A stretch of 64,000 nucleotides of DNA from Bacillus rhizoplanae (GCF_917563915.1 NZ_CAKJTI010000019.1:1-64000), one strand, 5' to 3'. Counted from the stretch's first letter, positions 34,755-44,794 are shown. A program made the numbers and translations. Notes: generated from the letters alone by a model not told the origin.

Positions 34755-35153
34755 ATTCGAATCGAAATATTACAAATTGTAGGACTTGGGCTTGTGGCGA
34801 CTTTTTTGGCGGCAGTATTGAATCAGCATAAATCGAGTATAACTTCATTGTTTGTTGTATTTGTCAGTAGCGTTATGTTTTTACTTGTAATCGATCAAAT
34901 TCACTCCATTTTAACGATGATTGAACGTATTGCAAATGAAGCGAAAGTGAGCAATGTGTATGTGGAAACGCTGCTGAAAATTATTGGAATTGCTTATATT
35001 GCAGAATTTGGCGCACAAATTACGAAAGATGCAGGACAAGGAGCGATTGCTTCAAAAATCGAATTAGCAGGGAAAATTTTAATTTTAGTGATGGCGATTC
35101 CAATATTAACGGTTGTAATTGAAACAATTCTCGGTTTTTTGCCAACCGGATAA
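34755..35153 (+). CDS. spoIIIAD: SpoIIIAD, with a probable ATT start codon
   Basis: 132 residues if translation begins at ATT 34755, giving MRIEILQIVGLGLVATFL. This fits the family N-terminus and sits directly behind AAAGGGGGG. No ATG, GTG or TTG occurs in frame before GTG 34788 (or 34794), and starting there would cut off the first part of the first membrane helix. Further hydrophobic segments are SSVMFLLVIDQI and ILILVMAIPILTVVIETIL. A rare start codon is the simplest reading. Confidence 0.85.
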   Translation: MRIEILQIVGLGLVATFLAAVLNQHKSSITSLFVVFVSSVMFLLVIDQIHSILTMIERIANEAKVSNVYVETLLKIIGIAYIAEFGAQITKDAGQGAIASKIELAGKILILVMAIPILTVVIETILGFLPTG

Positions 35154-35167
35154 AGGAGGGATGAATC

Positions 35168-36337
35168 GTGCGATCGTTTGGAATAAAGCTTTTGTTTGCT
35201 TTTTTCCTCTTTTTTTCTTTACCAATTATTGTACAAGCTTCTCCCTTAGAACAAAATGTTGTGGATGAACAGCTAGGAAAGCTTGGAATAGAAGATGTAA
35301 AGAAATATTGGGATGACCTTGTTGTAAAGTACGGGGGATATTTGCCGGAAAGCCAAAAGGGAAGTTTTATGGAGTTTGTAAAAGGAGAAAAAATTTTTTC
35401 AATTAAAGAGTGGATGATAGGATTACTAAAATATTTATTTCATGAATTACTGGCTAATGGAAAGCTACTTGGGACACTGATTATGCTTACTATTTTTAGT
35501 GCACTTCTTCAATCGCTTCAATCTGCTTTTGAAAAAAGCAGTATTGGGAAAATAGCAGATGCTGTTGTATATATGGTACTTATCGTTTTTGCTTTAAATA
35601 GTTTTTACGTTGTAATGACATATGCAAGAGACACCATTCAAACAATGATAGATTTTATTTTAGCGCTCCTCCCTATTTTGTTGGCACTCATTGCTACTGG
35701 AGGCGGTGTTGTATCTGTTTCCTTCTTTCATCCAATTATTGTTTTTCTTATGAATACGAGCGGGATGCTCATGAATTTCATTGTTTTACCGCTTCTTCTG
35801 CTTGCAACGATTTTAAGTATTGTAAGTACAATGAGTGATCAATATAAAGTTACAAAATTGTCCAAGCTGCTGCAAAATGTTAGCGTTAGCATCATTGGGA
35901 TTTTCTTAACAATCTTTCTCGGGGTGCTCTCTGTACAAGGAACGGCAACAGCAGTTGCGGATGGCATTGCTGTTAAAACAGCAAAATTTGTAACAGGAAA
36001 CTTTATTCCAGTTGTGGGGCGAATGTTTACCGAAGCGGCAGATACAGTACTTAGTGCATCTGCATTATTAAAAAATACAATTGGAATTGTTGGGATGGTT
36101 ATTTTATTACTTATCGTTGCTTTTCCTGCTATTCAAATTTTTTGCATTGCTTTCATTTATAAGTTTGCAGCAGCGGTGTTGCAACCTGTTGGTGGAGGAA
36201 CGATTATCCAATGCCTGGATATTATCGGGAGAAGCATTATATACGTGTTTGCTTGTTTGGCTATTGTATCGTTTATGTTTTTTTTAAGTATCACTATTAT
36301 TATCGCAGCTGGAAATATTACGTTAATGATGCGTTAG
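35168..36337 (+). CDS. spoIIIAE: SpoIIIAE
   Basis: 389 residues from GTG 35168 with AAAGGAGGG upstream. A signal-peptide-like start (LLFAFFLFFSLPIIVQAS) is followed by an extracytoplasmic helical part and at least six membrane segments toward the C-terminus. Channel component required for forespore sigma-G activity. Confidence 0.94.
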   Translation: MRSFGIKLLFAFFLFFSLPIIVQASPLEQNVVDEQLGKLGIEDVKKYWDDLVVKYGGYLPESQKGSFMEFVKGEKIFSIKEWMIGLLKYLFHELLANGKLLGTLIMLTIFSALLQSLQSAFEKSSIGKIADAVVYMVLIVFALNSFYVVMTYARDTIQTMIDFILALLPILLALIATGGGVVSVSFFHPIIVFLMNTSGMLMNFIVLPLLLLATILSIVSTMSDQYKVTKLSKLLQNVSVSIIGIFLTIFLGVLSVQGTATAVADGIAVKTAKFVTGNFIPVVGRMFTEAADTVLSASALLKNTIGIVGMVILLLIVAFPAIQIFCIAFIYKFAAAVLQPVGGGTIIQCLDIIGRSIIYVFACLAIVSFMFFLSITIIIAAGNITLMMR

Positions 36338-36349
36338 GGGGTGATCAGG

Positions 36350-36979
36350 TTGCAATTTGTAGTAGAGTGGATTCGGAATATTATTGTGTTTCTACTATTA
36401 GCGACGATGCTTCATATGTTACTTCCTAATTCAAATTTACAAAAGTATGTCAAATTTGTTGTTAGTTTGCTTCTAGTTGTTTTAATCTTAACGCCCTTAT
36501 TTAAATTGCTACAAACAGACGTTCAAGATGTAATTGCAAACGTTAGTCAAGATAAGTATGTGGCAAACGGATTAATAGAAAATCAAATTGATACAAAGAA
36601 AAAAGAAATACAAGCTTCACAACGTGCATATATTTTAGAACAGATGGCTGTCCAAATGAAAAAACAAGTTGGGAAAGAACTGGAAGAGCAATATGGCATG
36701 GCCGTTATGAGTTTGCAGATAAAAGTACCAGAAGAGAAAAAGGAAGTGAAGTCTCAGCAAGATATTCAGTCTGTTGTTGTAACGCTTCAACAAAAGGAAC
36801 GCAATCGAGAAGGAGCTATTGAAACAATTCAAAAGGTAGAAATTAATTCGAAGGAACCTCGAAAGACATCAGAACAAAACACAGCCGAAATGAAACAATT
36901 CTTCTCAACCAAATGGCAATTAGAAGAGAACAAAATTAAAGTTCAGATGGAAGGGGGGACAGGAGAAGCAAATGAATAA
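36350..36979 (+). CDS. spoIIIAF: SpoIIIAF
   Basis: 209 residues from TTG 36350 (MQFVVEWIRNIIVF), placed eight bases after TAGGGGG; an in-frame GTG at 36341 overlaps that site. Two membrane helices near the start (NIIVFLLLATMLHMLLP; FVVSLLLVVLILTPLF), then a soluble domain facing the intermembrane space. Confidence 0.9.
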   Translation: MQFVVEWIRNIIVFLLLATMLHMLLPNSNLQKYVKFVVSLLLVVLILTPLFKLLQTDVQDVIANVSQDKYVANGLIENQIDTKKKEIQASQRAYILEQMAVQMKKQVGKELEEQYGMAVMSLQIKVPEEKKEVKSQQDIQSVVVTLQQKERNREGAIETIQKVEINSKEPRKTSEQNTAEMKQFFSTKWQLEENKIKVQMEGGTGEANE

Positions 36980-37616
36980 CAAATTTCAATTTCTTCGTAA
37001 TCTTTTTAAAGGAAATGAAAAAGATGAGAAAGAGAAAAAAATAACATCAAAGTTTTTAATCATTTTACTCATACTTGGTATGCTCCTTATGTTTTCTGGC
37101 AATCTATTTCAAGCGAAAAAACCAGAAGTGCCAGTTCTCAAATCGCAAACAGGACAAGAGCAAGTAAAAGATGTCCCGACGTTTGGACAAAAAGGCAGTG
37201 ATAACAAATCTATCATTGACAAATATGAAAAAGAATATGAACAACAATTAAAAGAAGCGCTAGAAAGTATTACAGGTGTAAGAGATGTATCAATTACAGT
37301 CAATCTTGATTCATCTGAAGAAAAAATACTCGACAAAAATACGGTGAAGCGATCGCAAAGCACAGATGAAACAGATAAAGAAGGTGGAACACGAAAAGTT
37401 GAAGATGAGTCTACTGATGATAAAACGGTAATTATACGTGAAGGGGATAAAGAAACTCCTATTGTACTCAAAACAGAGAAACCGAAAGTTCGCGGTGTTC
37501 TTGTTGTTGCAAAAGGAGTGGATAATATACAAGTAAAACAAATGGTGAGAGAGGCTGTTACTCGTATGCTTGATGTCCCAAGCCACCGTGTATCTGTCTT
37601 GCCAAAAAAGAATTAG
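36972..37616 (+). CDS. spoIIIAG: SpoIIIAG
   Basis: 214 residues. One membrane anchor (FLIILLILGMLLMFSGNLF) after a basic N-terminus, then a ring-forming domain of the EscJ/PrgK type with the KEALESITGVRDVSITVNLD region. In B. subtilis SpoIIIAG forms large rings in the channel. Overlaps spoIIIAF. Confidence 0.93.
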   Translation: MNNKFQFLRNLFKGNEKDEKEKKITSKFLIILLILGMLLMFSGNLFQAKKPEVPVLKSQTGQEQVKDVPTFGQKGSDNKSIIDKYEKEYEQQLKEALESITGVRDVSITVNLDSSEEKILDKNTVKRSQSTDETDKEGGTRKVEDESTDDKTVIIREGDKETPIVLKTEKPKVRGVLVVAKGVDNIQVKQMVREAVTRMLDVPSHRVSVLPKKN

Positions 37617-37628
37617 GGAGGAAATAAA

Positions 37629-38171
37629 GTGCTAAAAAAACAAACAGTTTGGTTATTAACGATGTTAAGTTTAGTTGTTGTTCTTTCGGTATATTATGTA
37701 ATGACGCCAGATAATAAAAGTAAGGTTGTTACAACATCTCTTGAAGAAGTAACGAAAGAGAAGCAAGGATCTGAAAAAGAAACAAGTAAAAAAGAAGGGA
37801 ATGTATCTAGTCATTCTGCTAGTGATGATAGTTTCACAGCACTACGTTTAAAAATGGAGGATCAGCGCAGTGAAATGAAAGAAAAATTGCAAGATGTAAT
37901 GAACTCAACAAACGCTTCTGCTGAAGAGAGAAGTAAAGCAAAAGATGAATTTAATGCATTAAGTGATTTAGCAGCCAAAGAAACGTTATTAGAAACATTA
38001 ATTAAAACAGAAGGTGGCTATAAAGACGCACTTGTACGTGCAGATGGAAATGACATTAAAGTAACAGTGCAAGCAGCGAAGCTCTCTGCAAAAGAAGCAA
38101 ATAAAATTATGCAGCTTGTAAAAAGTGAAACGGGCTTAATGGCAGATGTTCGATTTGAAATAGCAAAGTAA
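37629..38171 (+). CDS. spoIIIAH: SpoIIIAH
   Basis: 180 residues from GTG 37629 behind GGGAGG. Single N-terminal membrane segment (TVWLLTMLSLVVVLSVYYVM), a charged linker, and a C-terminal ring-building domain that binds forespore SpoIIQ across the septal space. Last gene of the operon. Confidence 0.94.
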   Translation: MLKKQTVWLLTMLSLVVVLSVYYVMTPDNKSKVVTTSLEEVTKEKQGSEKETSKKEGNVSSHSASDDSFTALRLKMEDQRSEMKEKLQDVMNSTNASAEERSKAKDEFNALSDLAAKETLLETLIKTEGGYKDALVRADGNDIKVTVQAAKLSAKEANKIMQLVKSETGLMADVRFEIAK

Positions 38172-38203
38172 AAAGCTATCGATTTTTCGATAGCTTTTTT
38201 TGT
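38170..38203 (+). terminator. Terminator after spoIIIAH
   Basis: AAAAGCTATCGA and TCGATAGCTTTTTTT with a short loop. Confidence 0.9.
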
Positions 38204-38247
38204 TTACTAGAAGTTAGTCTAGCAATCGTAGTTCAGTTTTTTTTCCT

Positions 38248-38404
38248 TTTATCCCGCATTAACGGACAGTAAGACCCCCACCTCAAGATTCAGAGACAAG
38301 CGAAGAAGATAGGCGGGGGATAACTGTCCGTAAAAGCCCGATTGGTTCAACTAACCATCAGTGGGAGATGAAGAACCCCCCCACTGATGGAAGTTTCACT
38401 TTAT
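38248..38404 (+). repeat. bcr1 repeat, copy 5
   Basis: Full-length with TTTAT on both sides. The first stem has co-varied at one place (GGACAGT with ACTGTCC instead of GGGCAGT with ACTGCCC). The 3' hairpin is the common type. Confidence 0.93.
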
Positions 38405-38539
38405 AGGAGAAATTCGTTGTGAGCAAAAAATCATCGGTTCTTGATGAAGGTGATTACTTTGTCCGCATTTCATTTGAATAGCGAGAGCTACATCCCAAAT
38501 AATAACAGTTGGTAGAAAGAGAATAAGCCAAATGTTCAC
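38396..38539 (-). CDS. Possible small membrane protein ending in bcr1
   Basis: A 47-codon frame from GTG 38539: VNIWLILFLPTVIIWDVALA, then a Cys/His-containing tail (MKCGQSNHLHQEPMIFC). The stop TGA is inside the terminal GTGAAAC of bcr1 copy 5. The upstream frame remains open for about 30 codons without a clear start. It could be a real short gene or the end of a decayed one. Confidence 0.35.
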   Translation of the reverse strand: MNIWLILFLPTVIIWDVALAIQMKCGQSNHLHQEPMIFCSQRISPIK

Positions 38540-38997
38540 GTTTCCACACGTCACTGTATATGATTCTACTTTGACGATACTTCTTTTATATGAAGGGGAT
38601 ATGAAGAGGAGGTAAATAAACTTTGAATATTTAGTAAAAAATATATAAACTTACATAATAAGGAAGGATACGTTGTTTTTTCAGAAGTGGTCTTGCCAAT
38701 TTTGAGTGAAACTTGGTATTATTACTAGGTGATAAAATATACCATACTGTTATTTTCACAGAAGATTTTATTTATCATAAAGAAAAATAAATTGGAATGT
38801 TGAAAATATTTATCGTAAGATGGATATAGTATGAAACTTCATAGTATTTTTTTATTAAGAGTATGTGAAGTAATTTATTATTGGCTGTTATAGCAGGATT
38901 TAGTGAAACTTTCATCAGTGGCGTTTATGACTGATGGTTTGTAGAAGCAGCTGAGCTGTTGCAGCATGACAAACAAGTATATAGGAGTGGATTTTAC
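38540..38997. other. Gap upstream of accB
   Basis: AT-rich; the accB promoter must lie here, but no convincing pair of boxes was found. A bcr1 3' hairpin remnant lies at 38903-38945. The rest shows nothing recognisable. Confidence 0.5.
38903..38945 (-). repeat. bcr1 3' hairpin remnant
   Basis: TTTAGTGAAACTTTCATCAG followed by TGGCGTTTATGACTGATGG matches only the terminal hairpin of bcr1 in reverse orientation. The remainder is missing. Confidence 0.6.
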
Positions 38998-39480
38998 ATG
39001 TTTAAAATTCAGGAAGTTCGTGAATTGATTAAGTTGATTGATGATTCTAATATTGATGAATTTGAATACAAAAAAGATGGTACTACAATTAAGATGAAAA
39101 AGCGTGGCAATGAAGTAGTTGCTGTGCAATCTGCTCCTGCAGCGCAGAAACCTGTACAAGCTATAGCAACAGAAGTGGTTGCTGCGCCAGCTCAAGCTGA
39201 AACGCCAAAACAAGAGGAAAAACCAGCAGTACAAGAGGAAAACTTACAAAAGATTACTTCTCCAATGGTTGGAACGTTCTATGGATCTCCATCACCAGAT
39301 ACGCCTGCATATGTAAATGTAGGAGATCGCGTATCAGAAGGGAAAATTGTTTGTATTGTAGAGGCAATGAAACTCTTTAATGAAATTGAAGCAGAAGTAA
39401 ATGGAGAAATCGTTGAAATCCTTGTGAATAACGGTCAGCTTGTTGAATATGGACAACCGCTATTTCTTGTAAAAGCATAA
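38998..39480 (+). CDS. accB: Biotin carboxyl carrier protein of acetyl-CoA carboxylase
   Basis: 160 residues from ATG 38998 ([20 protein letters not shown]) with TAGGAGTGG upstream. A Pro/Ala-rich linker joins it to the biotinyl domain, where Lys in [14 protein letters not shown] carries biotin. It works with AccC in the first half of malonyl-CoA synthesis. Confidence 0.96.
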   Translation: MFKIQEVRELIKLIDDSNIDEFEYKKDGTTIKMKKRGNEVVAVQSAPAAQKPVQAIATEVVAAPAQAETPKQEEKPAVQEENLQKITSPMVGTFYGSPSPDTPAYVNVGDRVSEGKIVCIVEAMKLFNEIEAEVNGEIVEILVNNGQLVEYGQPLFLVKA

Positions 39481-39497
39481 TAAGGGAGTCTTGAATT

Positions 39498-40850
39498 ATG
39501 ATTAAAAAAGTATTAATTGCGAACCGCGGGGAAATTGCTGTACGAATTATTCGTGCTTGTAAAGAAATGAATATTGAAACAGTTGCGATTTATTCTGAGG
39601 CAGATAAAGAAGCGCTTCATGTACAAGTGGCAGATGAAGCATACTGCGTTGGTCCAACTGTATCAAAGGAGAGCTATTTAAACTTAACGAACATTATTAG
39701 TGTTGCGAAATTAACAGGCTGTGATGCAATTCACCCTGGATATGGATTTTTAGCAGAAAATGCTGATTTTGCAGAGCTTTGTCGTGAATGTAATTTGATT
39801 TTTATTGGTCCAAGTCCAGAAGCTATTTCAAAAATGGGCACAAAAGACGTTGCACGTGATACAATGAAAGAAGCAGGGGTTCCGATTGTACCGGGTTCAC
39901 AAGGAATCATTAAAAATATCGAAGAAGCTGTAGCACTCGCAGAGAAAATTGGATATCCTGTTATTATTAAAGCAACAGCGGGCGGCGGCGGCAAGGGTAT
40001 TCGCGTTGCACGCACTGAAGAAGAGCTTGTGAAAGGGATTCAAATTACACAGCAAGAGGCAAGTACCGCTTTTGGAAACCCTGGTGTATATTTAGAAAAG
40101 TACATTGAAGATTTCCGTCATGTTGAAATTCAAGTGATGGCAGATAATCATGGTAATGTCATTCATTTAGGAGAGCGTGATTGTACAATTCAGCGTCGTT
40201 TGCAAAAGCTGTTAGAAGAGTCGCCTTCTCCAGCTTTAGATGCTACCGTTCGTCAACAAATGGGAGAAGCAGCAGTAAAAGCAGCGGCAGCAGTAGATTA
40301 TACAGGTGCTGGCACAGTTGAATTTATTTACGAATATAAAACGAAAAGTTTCTATTTTATGGAAATGAATACGCGGATTCAAGTCGAACATCCTGTAACT
40401 GAAATGGTAACGGGAGTAGATCTTATTAAAGAGCAGATTCGTGTTGCGTCAGGAGAGCAGTTATCGCTGCAGCAAGAAGAAGTACAATTTAACGGTTGGG
40501 CAATTGAGTGTCGAATTAATGCGGAAAACCCTGCCAAAAACTTTATGCCATCTCCAGGAAAGGTAGAAATGTATTTACCACCAGGAGGATTTGGTATTCG
40601 CGTCGATTCAGCTGTATATCCTGGATATACGATTCCACCTTATTACGATTCGATGGTTGCAAAGCTTATTGTTTACGGAAAAACACGTGAAGAAGCAATT
40701 GCAAAAATGAAGCGAGCGCTAAGTGAATTCGTCATTGAAGGTGTACATACGACGATTCCGTTTCATTTACAACTTCTTGACCATCCTGAGTTTGTACAAG
40801 GTGAATTTAACACTAAGTTTCTAGAACAGCATGATTTAACGGCGCACTGA
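39498..40850 (+). CDS. accC: Biotin carboxylase subunit of acetyl-CoA carboxylase
   Basis: 450 residues, ATP-grasp enzyme that carboxylates biotin on AccB. The ATP-binding glycine loop [12 protein letters not shown], the metal-binding [14 protein letters not shown] and the N-terminal [20 protein letters not shown] are intact. Starts 18 bases after accB. Confidence 0.97.
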   Translation: MIKKVLIANRGEIAVRIIRACKEMNIETVAIYSEADKEALHVQVADEAYCVGPTVSKESYLNLTNIISVAKLTGCDAIHPGYGFLAENADFAELCRECNLIFIGPSPEAISKMGTKDVARDTMKEAGVPIVPGSQGIIKNIEEAVALAEKIGYPVIIKATAGGGGKGIRVARTEEELVKGIQITQQEASTAFGNPGVYLEKYIEDFRHVEIQVMADNHGNVIHLGERDCTIQRRLQKLLEESPSPALDATVRQQMGEAAVKAAAAVDYTGAGTVEFIYEYKTKSFYFMEMNTRIQVEHPVTEMVTGVDLIKEQIRVASGEQLSLQQEEVQFNGWAIECRINAENPAKNFMPSPGKVEMYLPPGGFGIRVDSAVYPGYTIPPYYDSMVAKLIVYGKTREEAIAKMKRALSEFVIEGVHTTIPFHLQLLDHPEFVQGEFNTKFLEQHDLTAH

Positions 40851-40872
40851 TACATTTAAAGGAGGTTTTTTC

Positions 40873-41265
40873 ATGGCTGAACATATGTTAGACATGGGGC
40901 AAGACACAACTCTTGGTAAAGTAGAAATCGCACCGGAAGTAATTGAAGTAATTGCAGGTATTGCTGCTTCTGAAGTAGAAGGTGTAGCGGCAATGCGTGG
41001 TAATTTTGCAACAGATGTTGTTGAGAAGTTAGGGAAGAAAAATCACGGAAAGGGCGTAAAAGTAGAGTTAGCAAACGATGACATTATCGTTGATGTTTAT
41101 GTATTAATGTATTTTGGTGTAGCAATTCCAGTTGTTGCACAAAACATTCAAGATAATATTCGTCAAGCGCTTCTTACAATGACAGGCCTTGAACCGAAAG
41201 AAGTAAACGTGCATATCGTTGGTGTAACATTTGAGACACCAAAGACAGAAATTGAGCCAGTATAA
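40873..41265 (+). CDS. yqhY: Asp23/Gls24 family protein YqhY
   Basis: 130 residues. GKVEIAPEVIEVIAGIAASE, VEGVAAMRG and VYVLMYFGVAIPVVAQNIQ are typical of the Asp23 family. In B. subtilis yqhY lies after accBC, and its loss upsets acetyl-CoA carboxylase activity. AAAGGAGG precedes the ATG. Confidence 0.92.
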   Translation: MAEHMLDMGQDTTLGKVEIAPEVIEVIAGIAASEVEGVAAMRGNFATDVVEKLGKKNHGKGVKVELANDDIIVDVYVLMYFGVAIPVVAQNIQDNIRQALLTMTGLEPKEVNVHIVGVTFETPKTEIEPV

Positions 41266-41267
41266 TA

Positions 41268-41308
41268 CTAAAAAAAGGTGCCTCGTTATACAGGCACCTT
41301 TTTTTATC
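41268..41308 (+). terminator. Terminator after yqhY
   Basis: AAAAAAAGGTGCCT and AGGCACCTTTTTTT with an eight-base loop. Confidence 0.9.
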
Positions 41309-41613
41309 GTTTTGTATACCTCTATTCAAGTTCCGGAAACGTTATATTATTCAAAAAAATGAAAAATATATAAGGGTAAATACGTATTTTTGAAAAAAAC
41401 GTACATTGTGGTATGATATGGAACTTGGAGTTAATCTTTTTATTATTTTTCCATTAGGGAACTCGTGTATGAAACGATAAATTGTGGTATTATCATTGTA
41501 TTATAAGGTTGAACACTCAGCGGAAATTATAAAGAGTAAGTAATTCGACGGCTTATAAATTATAATAATATAACAAAACATAAGGAAGACTTGAAGTATA
41601 AAGGAGAGTTATA
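41309..41613. other. Upstream region of nusB
   Basis: 305 bases, AT-rich, with one good promoter at 41390-41417 and a second TATTAT-rich stretch near 41490-41505. No ORF or RNA recognised. Confidence 0.5.
41390..41417 (+). promoter_or_regulatory. Probable sigma-A promoter of nusB
   Basis: TTGAAA at 41390-41395 and TATGAT at 41412-41417, spacer 16 bases, with an upstream TG-like context. Confidence 0.5.
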
Positions 41614-41997
41614 ATGAAACGTAGGACGGCTAGAGAAAGAGCAATGCAAGCACTCTATCAAATGGATATTACCGGAGAATATAATCCGAAAGCTGCAGTA
41701 GAAAATACACTTGAAGAAGGCGAAAGTACAAATGAATTTTTAGAAACACTTGTCTTCGGGTGTGTAGAGCATAAAGAAGTGATCGATGAGCTTATTCGTC
41801 AAAATTTAAAAAAGTGGAAATTAGAGCGCATTAGCATTGTTGATCGCAGTATTTTACGACTTGCTGTGTATGAAATAAAATATATGGAAGATATTCCGCA
41901 TAGCGTATCTATTAACGAGGCAATTGAAATTGCAAAAGCATATGGGGACGAGGAATCTCGTCGTTTTATTAACGGCGTTTTATCTAGTATAAAGTAA
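41614..41997 (+). CDS. nusB: Transcription antitermination factor NusB
   Basis: 127 residues, all-helical RNA-binding protein for rRNA antitermination. [20 protein letters not shown] and the C-terminal [14 protein letters not shown] are typical. The last codons ATA AAG TAA come from the ATAAAG end of a bcr1. The stop is thus supplied by the repeat, and the tail is probably a few residues shorter than in relatives (recollection, to be aligned). AAAGGAGAG precedes the ATG. Confidence 0.95.
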   Translation: MKRRTARERAMQALYQMDITGEYNPKAAVENTLEEGESTNEFLETLVFGCVEHKEVIDELIRQNLKKWKLERISIVDRSILRLAVYEIKYMEDIPHSVSINEAIEIAKAYGDEESRRFINGVLSSIK

Positions 41998-42140
41998 ACT
42001 CTCATCTGCGGGGAGCTTTCCCCCACACAGATGGTTAGTTGAATCAATCGGGCGCATGCCAGCAGTTATTCCCCATCTATCTTTGTTGTTTCTTTTTAAT
42101 CTTGAAGTGGGGATCATACTGCCTGTTAGTGCGGGATAAA
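41989..42140 (-). repeat. bcr1 repeat, copy 6 (first of a tandem pair)
   Basis: Reverse orientation, bordered by ATAAA. 3' hairpin CATCTGCGGGG/CCCCCACACAGATG, different in sequence from the common form but still paired. Middle segment is of the GGGCGCATGCCAGCAG subtype. Its left end provides the nusB stop codon. Confidence 0.9.
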
Positions 42141-42287
42141 GTGAAATTTTCATCTGCGGGGAGCTTCACTCCCACAGATGATTAGTAAAACTAATTAAGC
42201 TTTTACGAGCAGTTAACCCGCACCTATCTTCTTTGATTTTTCAAACCTTTAAGGTGAGGGCCCTACTGCTCGTTAGAGCGGGGTAGA
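42136..42287 (-). repeat. bcr1 repeat, copy 7 (second of a tandem pair)
   Basis: Begins at the shared ATAAA (42136-42140) with GTGAAATTTTCATCTGCGG and ends GCGGG GTAGA, where the right border has decayed. The hairpin CATCTGCGGGAG-type/CTCCCACAGATG matches its neighbour. Same orientation as copy 6. Confidence 0.85.
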
Positions 42288-42327
42288 AGAAAAGTAGCTT
42301 TGTAATTTTTTAAGGGGGAATTTTAAC

Positions 42328-43188
42328 ATGGTAGCAGTAATCATCAAAGGAAATGAAGTTGCAGAGAAAAAGCGAGCGCAGCTAAAAGAGAAAGTTGCAG
42401 AACTAAAAGAACAAGGAATTGTACCAGGACTAGCTGTTATTTTAGTTGGGGATGATCCAGCTTCTCATTCGTATGTAAAGGGGAAAGAAAAAGGATGCGA
42501 ACAAGTTGGCATTTATTCTGAATTAATTACATTTCCCGATACAATTACACAAGATCGTTTATTAGCAGAAATCGATCGTTTAAATAACGATAATCGTATT
42601 CACGGTATTTTAGTGCAATTACCTTTGCCAAATCACGTTGAAGAAAAGGCTATCATTGAAAAAATTTCTCCTGAGAAAGATGTGGATGGTTTCCACCCAA
42701 TTAGTATCGGTCGTATGATGACAGGACAAGATACGTTCCTTCCATGTACACCGCACGGCATTTTAGAATTAGTAAAAGAAACAAACCTTGATATTACAGG
42801 GAAACACGTTGTTGTTATTGGACGAAGCAATATTGTTGGAAAACCAGTAGGACAACTGTTTTTAAATGAAAATGCGACAGTTACTTATTGTCATTCAAAA
42901 ACAGCGAATATAAAAGAATTAACGAAGCTAGCTGATATTTTAATTGTTGCAGTTGGAAGAGCAAAAATGGTAACAGCTGACTATGTAAAAGAAGGTGCGG
43001 TTGTAATCGATGTCGGAGTAAACCGTTTAGAAACAGGAAAACTGTGCGGTGATGTTGACTTTGATGATGTATTAAACGTTGCAGGCTATATTACCCCAGT
43101 ACCAAAAGGCGTAGGTCCAATGACGATTACAATGCTGCTAGAAAATACGGTACTATCTGCAGAGCGCGCAGGTGTTGTTTGTAAGTAA
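42328..43188 (+). CDS. folD: Bifunctional methylenetetrahydrofolate dehydrogenase/cyclohydrolase
   Basis: 286 residues. It interconverts methylene-, methenyl- and formyl-tetrahydrofolate, taking up the methylene-THF made by GcvT. SHSYVKGKEKGCEQVGI carries the catalytic Lys; the dinucleotide fold is VVVIGRSNIVGKPVGQLF; PGGVGPMT-like PKGVGPMTI is at the end. AAGGGGG precedes the ATG. Separated from nusB by the tandem bcr1. Confidence 0.96.
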   Translation: MVAVIIKGNEVAEKKRAQLKEKVAELKEQGIVPGLAVILVGDDPASHSYVKGKEKGCEQVGIYSELITFPDTITQDRLLAEIDRLNNDNRIHGILVQLPLPNHVEEKAIIEKISPEKDVDGFHPISIGRMMTGQDTFLPCTPHGILELVKETNLDITGKHVVVIGRSNIVGKPVGQLFLNENATVTYCHSKTANIKELTKLADILIVAVGRAKMVTADYVKEGAVVIDVGVNRLETGKLCGDVDFDDVLNVAGYITPVPKGVGPMTITMLLENTVLSAERAGVVCK

Positions 43189-43215
43189 TTGCAAAGCGGC
43201 TATGAGGAGAGAAAG

Positions 43216-44574
43216 ATGGAAAAGCAATATTTAACCGTTACAGCATTAACTCGTTATATGAAAACAAAAATAGAGTATGATCCTCATTTACAGTCTGTTT
43301 GGTTAAAAGGAGAAATTTCAAATTTTAAATATCATAGCCGCGGTCATATGTATTTCACATTAAAAGATGAAAATGCAAGAATTGCTGCGGTCATGTTTGC
43401 AAGTCATAATCGTAATATGAAATTTAGACCAGAAGACGGGATGACAGTGCTTGTAAAAGGGAAAATCTCTGTTTATGAAGCAAGTGGTTCATACCAAATT
43501 TATGTTCATGATATGCAGTCAGATGGAGTAGGGGATCTTCATTTAGCATATGAACAGTTAAAGGCCCGTTTAGAAGAGGAAGGGCTGTTTTCACAAGTAT
43601 ATAAACAACCAATTCCTGCTTATCCAACAACGATTGGTGTTATTACGTCACCAACGGGTGCGGCGATTCGGGATATTATAACGACGATTACACGTCGTTA
43701 TCCTATTGGAAATGTAATTGTATTTCCAGTACTTGTACAAGGGGAGTTCGCAGCTCCCTCGATTGTACAGGCTATTGAAAAAGCAAATGAAATGAACGAT
43801 ATGGATGTACTAATTGTTGGTCGCGGCGGAGGTTCAATTGAAGAACTATGGGCGTTTAATGAAGAAACAGTAGCTCGGGCAATCTTTACGAGTCAAGTTC
43901 CGATTATTTCTGCAGTTGGTCATGAAACAGATTTTACAATTGCTGATTTTGTTGCGGATTTAAGAGCGCCAACGCCAACAGCGGCAGCTGAATTGGCAGC
44001 GCCTCACATTCTCGAATTAGAAGAAAAAGTGATGCAACGTACACTTCGGTTAACGCGAGCGATGCGTGAGATGATGAACTATAAGCAGGAGCATCTGCAA
44101 GCATTACAAAAATCATATGCGTTTCGTTATCCAAAACAACTGTATGAGCAAAAGGAAGAACAATTGGATCGTACAATTGATAAGCTGATGCAAACGAAAG
44201 AACGTTACATAGAGAAGAAGGCGAATCAGCTTCAGCAGCTGTCATTTTATTTAGGAAAGCATCATCCTTCGCAAAAAATTGAACAAACAAAGCTTATGGT
44301 GGACGCATTGCAAAAACAACTGCAACGCGAAATGCAAACTCTTCTACAAGCGAAAGAGTTTGCTTTTACAAGAGCAGTAGAGAAGTTAGAAACGTTAAGT
44401 CCTCTTAAAGTGATGATGCGAGGCTACGGTCTTGTCTATAACAATAAAAAACAGGTGTTAAAAAGCGTGAAAGAAATTGATCTTGGAGATACGGTTGCCG
44501 TACAGCTTCAAGATGGTGTGTTAGAATGTAATGTATGGGGAATAGAGGAGCGTGAACTAGGCGATGAAAAATAA
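43216..44574 (+). CDS. xseA: Exodeoxyribonuclease VII large subunit
   Basis: 452 residues from ATG 43216 ([20 protein letters not shown]) with GAGGAGAG upstream; a frame open to 43189 is ignored. OB-fold at the N-terminus ([20 protein letters not shown]), nuclease core with [12 protein letters not shown] and [19 protein letters not shown], then a long coiled coil. Degrades single-stranded DNA with XseB, which it overlaps. Confidence 0.95.
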   Translation: MEKQYLTVTALTRYMKTKIEYDPHLQSVWLKGEISNFKYHSRGHMYFTLKDENARIAAVMFASHNRNMKFRPEDGMTVLVKGKISVYEASGSYQIYVHDMQSDGVGDLHLAYEQLKARLEEEGLFSQVYKQPIPAYPTTIGVITSPTGAAIRDIITTITRRYPIGNVIVFPVLVQGEFAAPSIVQAIEKANEMNDMDVLIVGRGGGSIEELWAFNEETVARAIFTSQVPIISAVGHETDFTIADFVADLRAPTPTAAAELAAPHILELEEKVMQRTLRLTRAMREMMNYKQEHLQALQKSYAFRYPKQLYEQKEEQLDRTIDKLMQTKERYIEKKANQLQQLSFYLGKHHPSQKIEQTKLMVDALQKQLQREMQTLLQAKEFAFTRAVEKLETLSPLKVMMRGYGLVYNNKKQVLKSVKEIDLGDTVAVQLQDGVLECNVWGIEERELGDEK

Positions 44575-44794
44575 AGTGAGCTTTGAAGAAGCGATTGCAA
44601 AGCTTGAGCAAATTGTTTCTAAGCTTGAACAAGGCGATGTTCCGCTTGAAGAAGCAATTTCGTATTTCAAAGAAGGTATGGAGCTTTCTAAGCTTTGCGA
44701 TGATAAATTAAAAGATGTACAAGACCAAATGGCAGTTATACTTGGTGAAAACGGTGAACTTCGTCCTTTTACTGCCCTAGGAGATGAAGCATAA
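44564..44794 (+). CDS. xseB: Exodeoxyribonuclease VII small subunit
   Basis: 76 residues. [20 protein letters not shown] and [19 protein letters not shown] are signatures of the family. It overlaps xseA by 11 bases and its stop overlaps the ispA start. Confidence 0.95.
   Translation: MKNKVSFEEAIAKLEQIVSKLEQGDVPLEEAISYFKEGMELSKLCDDKLKDVQDQMAVILGENGELRPFTALGDEA

Noticed and set aside
38700-38745. FapR-like operator upstream of accB (ATTATTACTAGGTGAT region)
   Set aside because: The match to the FapR palindrome is partial and accBC is not a classic FapR target; not enough to call.
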